Below, one piece after another: positions 57,433 to 64,000 of a stretch of DNA of 64,000 nucleotides. Numbering within the stretch: position 1 is the stretch's first letter; each line of letters opens with the position of its first letter. The stretch comes from Sambucus nigra (taxonomy: Eukaryota > Streptophyta > Magnoliopsida > Dipsacales > Adoxaceae): positions 829,596,073 through 829,660,072 of the forward strand of contig OX422207.1 of assembly GCA_949130495.1 (NCBI GenBank), read 5' to 3'. The notes under the pieces are model-generated. The model saw only the letters and a program-made list of their open reading frames with translations, was not told the origin of the DNA and did not search any database. Position numbers and translations under genes: made by a program.

Positions 57433-60400
57433 CTAAAGAATACCTGGTAAAAATAACTCTGGATAACGCTCGCGCATCTCATCCTCGCGCTCCCATGTGG
57501 ACTCTCCAGCATTATGATGCCGCCACTGAACACGTACTAACAGTACTATCTTCGACCTCAAATTCCTCTCGCTGTGGTCTAGAATAGCAATCGGCCCCTC
57601 CTCGTAGGAGCTATCAGGCAGCAGATCGATGTCCTCTAAAGCAATATGAGTATGGGCTAAATCGTCCCTAAGATATCTCCTTAACGAGGAAATATGGAAC
57701 ACGTCATGAATCCTATGCAAGTGCTCCAGTAACCCAAGTCTAGACGCTACTGGCCCAATCCGTTCGATGATAGGGAATGGTCCCACATATTTAGGGGCCA
57801 GTTTCCCCTTCTTACCAAAATGCATAATCCTTTTCATCGGAGATACTATGAGTAGCACCTGGTCCCCTACCTGAAACTCTCTAAAGAACCTCTTGGTGTC
57901 AGCATAGCTCTTCTGTCGGTCTTGAGCTACCCGAATACGACTCCGTATCATCTCTATCCTTGCCGAAGTATCTTGAATCACTTTCGGCCCAAGGATTTGG
58001 TTATCCCCCACCTCTAACCAACATGCTGGGGAACGACAAGGTCTACCATACAACGCCTCGTATGAAGCCATTCCAAGATGAACTGGTAGGAGTTATTATA
58101 AGAAAACTCCACCAGTGGAAGGTACTGCTCCCAACCACCTCCAAAGTTTAGAATGTACATACGTAACATGTCCTCCAACATCTGATTCGTTCTCTCGGTT
58201 TGCCCATCTGTCTGCGGGTGGTACGCCGTACTCAACCACAACTCTTTACCCATTGCCTCCTGGAAACTCTCCCAAAATCGTGAAACATATATCTTGTCTC
58301 GGTCAGAAACGATATTGAGAGGCACCCCGTGAAGTCTCACTATCTCCGCTATGAAAATCTGGGCATAATGTCCCGTAGTGTAGTCTGTTCGGGCTGGTAG
58401 AAAATGACCAACTTTGGTCAACCTATCCACGATTACCCATATGGAGTCGTGACCCCTCTGTGACGTAGGTAACCCCGTGATGAAATCCATGGAAATGCTC
58501 TCCCATTTACACATCGGAATCTCTAACGGCTGTAGGAGTCCTGTCGGTCTCTTATGGTCCACCTTTACCAGATGACAAGTGGCACATTTAGAAACGAACT
58601 CGGCAGTATCTCTTTTCATCCCGCTCCACCAGCACTGTCGTCTCATGTCCTGGTACATCTTATCCCCACCAGGATGTACCGCGAACCGAGAACCGTGCGA
58701 CTCTGTCATTACCTCGTGTACCAAGTCTCCCCCTTCCGGAACAACCAATCTCCCATTGAAGCGTAATCCCCCATCTGAACTAACAGTATAGGACTCGGAT
58801 CCCTCTGCTAGTAATTGCATTATCTGCTCCTGACAGAACGAGTCATTTGCCTGGGCCTGTATCACTCTGACAATAATCTGAGGCGTAACAGTCATCACAG
58901 ACATGAATGATCGGCCACTGCATTCTGGTGTCCCAACTCCTTCCACTTTGCTTTCCACACTTCGGCCACCTCACCTACTGGCCTATGGCTCAATGCGTCT
59001 GCTACCACGTTAGCCTTTCCTGGGTGGTACTGAATATCGAACTGATAATCCTTCACGAACTCAAGCCACCGACGTTGACGCATATTAAGTTCCTTCTGTG
59101 TGAAGAGGTACTGTAGAGACTTATGGTCCGTGAACAAATGGAATTTCTCCCCCAAGAGATAGTGTCTCCAAATTCGAAGAGCAAATACGACTGCCGCTCA
59201 CACCAAGTCATGGGTGGGGTAATTCTTCTCGTGAGGCTTAAGCTTACGGGAAGCATAAGCTATAGCCTGACTCTCGTGTTGTAGTACACTTCCAAGTCCT
59301 TGTAAGGACGCATCAGTGTAGACTAGATACTCAACTCCCGGTCTGGGCAATGCTAACATAGGCGCTGAGGTTAACTTGTCCTTCAACTCATCGAATGCCA
59401 CCTGACAGGCATCGCTCCAAATGAATGGCACACCTTCTCGAGTCAGATGTGTCAAAGGACCCACTATCTTTGAGAAACCCCGAATAAACCTCCTATAGTA
59501 TCCTGCTAAGCCCAAGAAACTACGAATCTCAGTCGGTGTCGTGGGTTGTCCCCACTCCCTCAACGCGGATACCTTCCTCGGATCAACTGATATCCCCAGG
59601 TTTGAAATGTTGTGCCCTAAAAACTGTACCTCCTTCAGCCAAAACCCGCACTTTTCGTACTTCGCATATAGCTCGTTCTGACGTAGTGTCTGTAAAACCT
59701 GCCTCAAGTGATCGGCGTGTTCCTCTTCTGTCTGGGAATAAACCAGAATGTCATCAATAAAGATGATGATGAACTGGTATAGGAACTCTCTGAATACCCT
59801 ATTCATCAAGTCCATAAACACGGCTGGAGCGTTGGTCAGGCCAAAAGGCATAACCCGAAACTCATAGGAACCATATCTCGTCAAGAAAGCAGTTTTCGAG
59901 ATGTCTTGTTCCTTGATACGCAACTGATGGTATCCCGATCGCAAGTCAATCTTTGAGAAGAAGGAAGCTCCTCTCAGCTGGTTGAATAAGTCATCGATTC
60001 GGGGCAACGAATACTTATTCCGTATCGTGACTTTATTCAACTCCCGATAATCTACACACAACCTTAACGATCCATCCCTCTTCTTTACGAACAGTACAGG
60101 GGAACCCCACGATGAAGTACTCCTACGGATGAACCCCTGGACCAATAACTTCTCTATCTGATCCCTTAGCTCTATCATCTCCACTGAAGCCATACGGTAA
60201 GGTGCGCGGGCAATTGGCAGAGTGCCTGGCGTCAAATCGATAACAAAATCTATCTCTCTACTAGGAGGTAGTCTAGGTATATCCTGGAATACATCAGCAA
60301 ACTCCCTGACAACTGGAATTGAATTGAGTGGTATCACCACCTCCTTAGAGGTCTCCTCCTCTATGTAATACAAGTGAGTGGACGATCCTCCCTCAGGGCG

Positions 60401-60907
60401 AGGCATCGCCACTAAGAACATCCCTTGCCCAAGTATGGCAAAAATGATACTCCTGCTGAAACAATCAATCATGGCTCAGTACGCAACTAGCCAATCCATA
60501 CCAATAATCACATCGTACTCAATCATCTCTAATACTAACATATCGGTGGGTAAAGTAAACTTCCCGATCTCTATACCCACACCTCTACAAATAAGATAAA
60601 TCACAGAACCCCTACTTAATGGTGAATCTACGTAAGTAATCATGCTCTCTGCAGTGTCTAACAACCCTATAATGCGCAAAAATTTCGTGGCAATGAAACA
60701 GTGTGTGGCCCCTGTATCAAATAAAATGCGCCCCATAGTCCCCTGAATAGATAACATACCCTCAATGGAAGGTGGATCCTGTGGGACTGCGGCCTGCTGG
60801 AGTTGATAAACTCGCCCGTACTGAAGCTGTCCTTGCTGGACTGGGACTGCTGGGATGGGTGGCAAAGCTGGCATCTGTGGTGGTGCTGGGAGGGCGGCGG
60901 GAAACAT
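57433..60907 (-). pseudogene. Element F pol: protease, RT, RNase H, integrase, chromodomain-like tail
   Basis: Nearly intact, in Ty3 order. 60476-60907: protease with GRILFDTGATHCF (DTGA) to YDVIIGMDWLVAY, then one stop. 59198-60472: linker, RT with [49 protein letters not shown], and RNase H start [16 protein letters not shown], to PTHDLV and a stop. 58895-59155: rest of RNase H ([25 protein letters not shown]). A frame change leads to 58014-58958: integrase with zinc-finger end CATCHLVKVDHKRP, catalytic SMDFITG, VSDRDK and QTDGQTERTNQ (DDE complete). Another frame change leads to 57433-58071: GDQVLLIVSPMKR and the chromodomain-like LVRVQWRHHNAGESTWERE. Only about two stops and two or three frame changes separate it from an open frame. 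Confidence 0.93.
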
Positions 60908-62072
60908 AGGTCTCTGGGGCTCATGTCGAGCACCCTGCTGCTGCTGCTGTGGGGCTCTGCCCCTATCAGGACACTCCTAGTGTTTGTGTCCAATCTTGCC
61001 ACAAGTAAAACATTTCCCCAAAAAATTTCCCCCTCTATGACCCTGCTGTCCACGGCCCTGGTGGCCGTTTCCATTCCTCCCCTGGCCGTGCTGGCCCTCA
61101 TGAAACTGCAGCTGTTGGCCATGCTGGCCCTGGTGACCCTGATGGCCATGCTGACCCTGCTGGCCATAACAAAAACTTCCATTTCCATTTCTGAAACCCC
61201 CAGATCTAAATCTCTTAGGATCCCCCTACTGGGAACTCTGATCACCCTGCCTGTGCTGACCCTGAACTGATTGTGCCCCATTGACACCATTTCCCCCTAT
61301 CCTGCCCTGATGGCTGGACTCTCCTGATCGCTTACTCTCTGACAAGTGAAAGCGGTGGTCCTGGCAGTGAAGTAGTGAAGCATTAACCACATCAGAATAA
61401 GTGGCCAACGAGAGATTACCCAAAAAGTGCTGACGGATCCTCCAAGTCAACCCATCCATGAACTTCTGTATCTTTTTCTCCTCGGTCGGAATCTCATCGG
61501 GAATGATGTTTAAGATATTAGTGAACTCGGCCTCATACTCTGCCACGGTCTTCCCCTCCTGTTTGAGGTTCATTAACTTCCTCCCCATCTCGGTGTGAAC
61601 GGCTGATGGAAAATACTTGCGATCGAACCGCACCCAGAACTCCTGAATAGAGAGGACATCTCTCTCCTCTGCGGTGGTAATGCTCCTACCACTGCAATGG
61701 TGACCCTACTAGATTAAAAGTAGCAAGTATCTGTCTTTGTACATACGTACACTCGTACATCCTCAAGTGCCTTTGGATGTCCTTCTTCCACTGACAGGAC
61801 ACAACAACGTCGAAGCTACCTGCAAACTCCAGAGGGTGTGATTTCTGAAAAGCATCACGAACGCGTTCCCAAGCAGACGGGAATGCATGAGTCTGTACTG
61901 GCGCTACTATCGGCGCCTGAGGTGGTGCCTACTGCACAAATGCAAGGGCGACATTTACCGCTTAGGCCACAATAGCGGCAACCTCGACGGGATTCATGGC
62001 GCCCTGAACTGGTGCAGGCTATGGCTCGGGCTGAGCATCCTTGGGAACTCGCTGTGCACATCGTGGAGGCAT
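60908..62072 (-). pseudogene. Element F gag
   Basis: Starts MPPRCAQRVPKDAQPEP at 62072, directly after TTATTTCAG. The N-terminal part has AWERVRDAFQKSHPLEFAGSF and CQWKKDIQRHLRM with a few stops. 61226-61633 is open and holds the capsid core: MGRKLMNLKQEGKTVAEYEAEFTNIL and WRIRQHFLGNLSLATYSDVV. It is followed by a Gln/Gly/His-rich linker (repeats of HGQQG, 61050-61170), longer than in B or C. The zinc knuckle CFTCGKIGHKH.EC keeps its spacing and all four metal ligands but has a stop at the dot (60977-60979). A frame change precedes the linker. No residue ligand of the knuckle is lost, so inactivation is recent. Confidence 0.88.
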
Positions 62073-62090
62073 CTGAAATAAGAGAAAAGT
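62073..62090 (-). promoter_or_regulatory. Predicted splice acceptor at the gag start of element F
   Basis: Minus strand ACTTTTCTCTTATTTCAG then the gag ATG; the pyrimidine-rich tract is better than in B. Confidence 0.55.
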
Positions 62091-62241
62091 ATTATAAGTC
62101 TACAGTTATTATCTCAAAGTAGTTGAAGAGCGAAGCATACACAATAGAGTAAAACAATCCTAAAATATAGGGCTCTATATCAAAGAAAGCCCAGCGGAAA
62201 CATAACAAGCCGTACAGATCCTAAGGACAGTAGAACCTGAT

Positions 62242-62253
62242 GCTTTGATACCA
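62242..62253 (-). promoter_or_regulatory. Primer-binding site of element F
   Basis: Minus strand TGGTATCAAAGC, one mismatch to the initiator Met tRNA complement, two bases from the LTR. Confidence 0.85.
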
Positions 62254-62255
62254 CC

Positions 62256-64000
62256 TGTGACACCCCGACTAATTAAATACCGGGTAGCTACTCCTTTATT
62301 CAAATTAGTACAAAATGTCAAGTTGATTCAGTACATAGCATCACAGTCGAAAAACATTTTAACAATTACTAGCCACCTAATATTTAAAAAGTGAGTTGTC
62401 AATTTTAACTGAATTCGATTAACATACAACCAAAATAAATTATGAAATACTGATACCACAACCACAATACAGTCGCAACAGAAAACAATGTAATAAACTG
62501 AATCTGGAGGAATAATCCTCACAATAATCCGAATACTGAAATAAACCAAATACAAGGCCTGAATCATTAATTAGTTACATCCAAAACTGAATTAAAACTA
62601 AATAAATAAATTGTCTCTAAGAAAAGGGGGCGACATGCCCTACAGATAAATAAGTCTGAAATGATATCAAGGTAGAGAGTGTAGGCATCTATAATCGAGG
62701 TCCTGTAACTTCCACAGTAGTTACATCACGTCACTGGAATGGAACTCCTAGGCTTGGTGTCCTTGTGGCTGGGCATCTAAAAGATTTTTACAAGAAAAAT
62801 AGATTTGAAAGCAAACGGGTCAGAGCCCGATTTTGAAAACAGTTTAAAATATAGCAAGTGTTTAATATCATTAAACAGTGAATATAAAATACATGATAGT
62901 GCGTGCACTCACATGAGTTCCTCACCTCTCAACTAATAGTGCACGCCTAACGTACCCGTACCCGTTCTAGTTATTTCACTATCTAACTAGTCCAATTTAC
63001 CACCTAACTCTACTAAGCTACTAAGGTTCAATTCTCGACATTTTGATATAAACAGAGAGTTTCACTTTTCTTTTTATTTCTCAAAATTAGTGATAATAGC
63101 TACTAGGGATTTTCCATTTTTAACTCTACTAAAAATGTTACTATTATTCACACTTACATATATAATAACAGTTCATTTCAATTATCAGTATATTAATCTC
63201 ATCATAAATATACAATAATGGCACCTCGAGGCTAAGCTGCGGTGCATACACACTCTGCTATCAAATCTCGGTACATCACGCACATAAGGACCACATATTC
63301 CAAATCTCTCAGGAACCGTTTCGATAAGTAATAATCACACATAATGGAGGAGAACATAGTTCACATCACATGGGTCACGCACATACCTACGCTCCCATGA
63401 TCAGTAGACTTATTAACTCCCCAATAAGTCAATCTCTGACCTATGTCCTCGAGGTACCAATCTATATCCCCCCGTAGGCACACAATGATTAGATGGCCCT
63501 GATCGAACGCCGACCTCCTGTGATAGCAAGTATGGTAGGTATGTTATACACATATAAACACATATACTAAGCATTCACACATCTTAGATATATTATAATA
63601 TTAATTGAGGTATATGTCACATTCCTATACCGACATTAAATGTTGCATGTTTACAAGTCCCCGAATAATATACATTAAAAGTTTTCAACTCTTCTCACGT
63701 TGCAAATTCAAGTACTTACGACCTAACCCGTATAAGTCACCCGGTCTATTATATAAGTCTAAGTTTTAATCCTCAACGTACTCCAATCTCACAACTATAC
63801 CCACTAATCGTAAGGGAAGAATAACACTCAATTAAATAAGCCTACGGAAAACTCGAAACCAAAATGGAGCCTAAAAGACCATTCTGTGAAGTCGTTAGAA
63901 GTCACAGAAATCTCGTTCGAACGAGTGTCGTTCGAACGAATGGCTTCGAACGAACTCTGAACTCGTTGGAAGGGACACTGGCATCTCGTTAGAAGCTCGT
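62256..64000 (-). repeat. Right LTR of element F, cut by the window end
   Basis: Starts TGTGACACCCCG and matches 54520-56220 of the left LTR closely. It ends inside the palindrome array (from ~63905). Promoter, leader and splice donor lie beyond the window. Confidence 0.95.

Larger units (their letters stand above)
54520..64000 (-). mobile_element. Element F: young Ty3/gypsy chromovirus-like element, runs off the window
   Basis: Two near-identical LTRs (54520-57390 and 62256-64000+), minus-strand interior 57391-62255 with polypurine tract, pol, gag, leader and primer-binding site. The LTRs differ by a few substitutions per 100 bp at most and an 11-bp indel (ATTAAAACTAA near 62591), so the insertion is the youngest Ty3 copy here. 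The left LTR lacks its outermost ~27 bp. Confidence 0.92.

Noticed and set aside
57433..60907. Endogenous pararetrovirus (caulimovirus-like) instead of a retrotransposon
   Set aside because: A DDE integrase, chromodomain-like tail, LTRs and polypurine tract are present and no movement or coat protein is seen.
60667..61290. 207-codon minus-strand frame and 155-codon plus-strand frame over F gag
   Set aside because: Low-complexity Gln/Gly/His linker read out of frame; the true gag frame has the zinc knuckle and capsid core.

Overview
This is nuclear DNA of a plant, probably a eudicot. It is AT-rich and built almost entirely of plant-type transposable elements: Ty3/gypsy chromovirus-like elements with 2.7-3.0 kb LTRs, a Tat/Ogre-type Ty3 remnant, an RTE-clade LINE, a FAR1-type Mutator-like element and a plant-mobile-domain (PMD) pseudogene. 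I see no intact host gene, rRNA, tRNA or CRISPR array. The only long intact reading frame is the LINE ORF (5272-8352, minus). The species cannot be named from the sequence.

Layout. Positions 10-39743 form one giant nested Ty3 insertion, element A (minus strand), still flanked by the perfect 5-bp target duplication ATTTT (5-9 and 39744-39748). Its left LTR is 10-3028. Its decayed interior (3029-11330) carries the RTE LINE. Its right LTR is split into 11331-11957, 14307-14412 and 38302-39743. Inside that split LTR lie: a solo LTR, S1 (11958-14306); element B (minus; truncated left LTR 14406-15287, gag and integrase remnants, right LTR 19037-21957); element C (plus; 5' LTR 21958-26514, gag-pol 26697-32436, 3' LTR 32467-35160); and a stump of element E (minus; leader 35161-35284, LTR 35285-38301). 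C itself contains solo LTR D (22873-25735, TSD ATGGT) in its 5' LTR and a copia-like solo LTR (26974-28094, TSD TTTTG) in gag. The simplest history is A, then E in A, C in E, B and D in the C LTR. One microhomology deletion then fused A directly to B at 14406-14412.

From 39749 to 53690 lie a possible remnant of a spliced host transcript (40.1-42.7 kb), a truncated Tat/Ogre-type element (about 43.2-46.45 kb), a 2.4 kb Mutator-like element with 85-bp inverted repeats and a decayed FAR1-type transposase (48378-50774), and a PMD pseudogene (51495-53050). From 53690 come an LTR fragment G (plus) and element F (minus, 54520 to beyond the window end), a young but lightly broken relative of D and E.

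The pattern I find most striking is the shared design of the long LTRs. (1) Seven of the eight LTR families (A, C, D, E, F, G and the left copy of B) have the octamer AGGCAAGT, the ideal donor of a GC-AG intron, 0.58-0.68 kb from the LTR 5' end; the eighth, S1, has AGGTAAGA at the same offset. (2) In B, C and F the gag ATG directly follows a good splice acceptor (pyrimidine tract + CAG|ATG). Together these predict a spliced gag mRNA whose intron removes most of the LTR and the primer-binding site. (3) Inside that predicted intron, 0.85-1.25 kb from the LTR start, six families carry a cluster of short CpG palindromes, and the palindrome differs between families: GAATCGATTC in B, GGTCGACC in C, GTTCGAAC in D and F, TCGATCGATCGA in E, a decayed ACCGGTCC type in A. 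An unrelated copia-like LTR also carries such an array (CGGACCGGTCCG). D/F and E have homologous LTR backbones but different palindromes, as if the array were a replaceable cassette.
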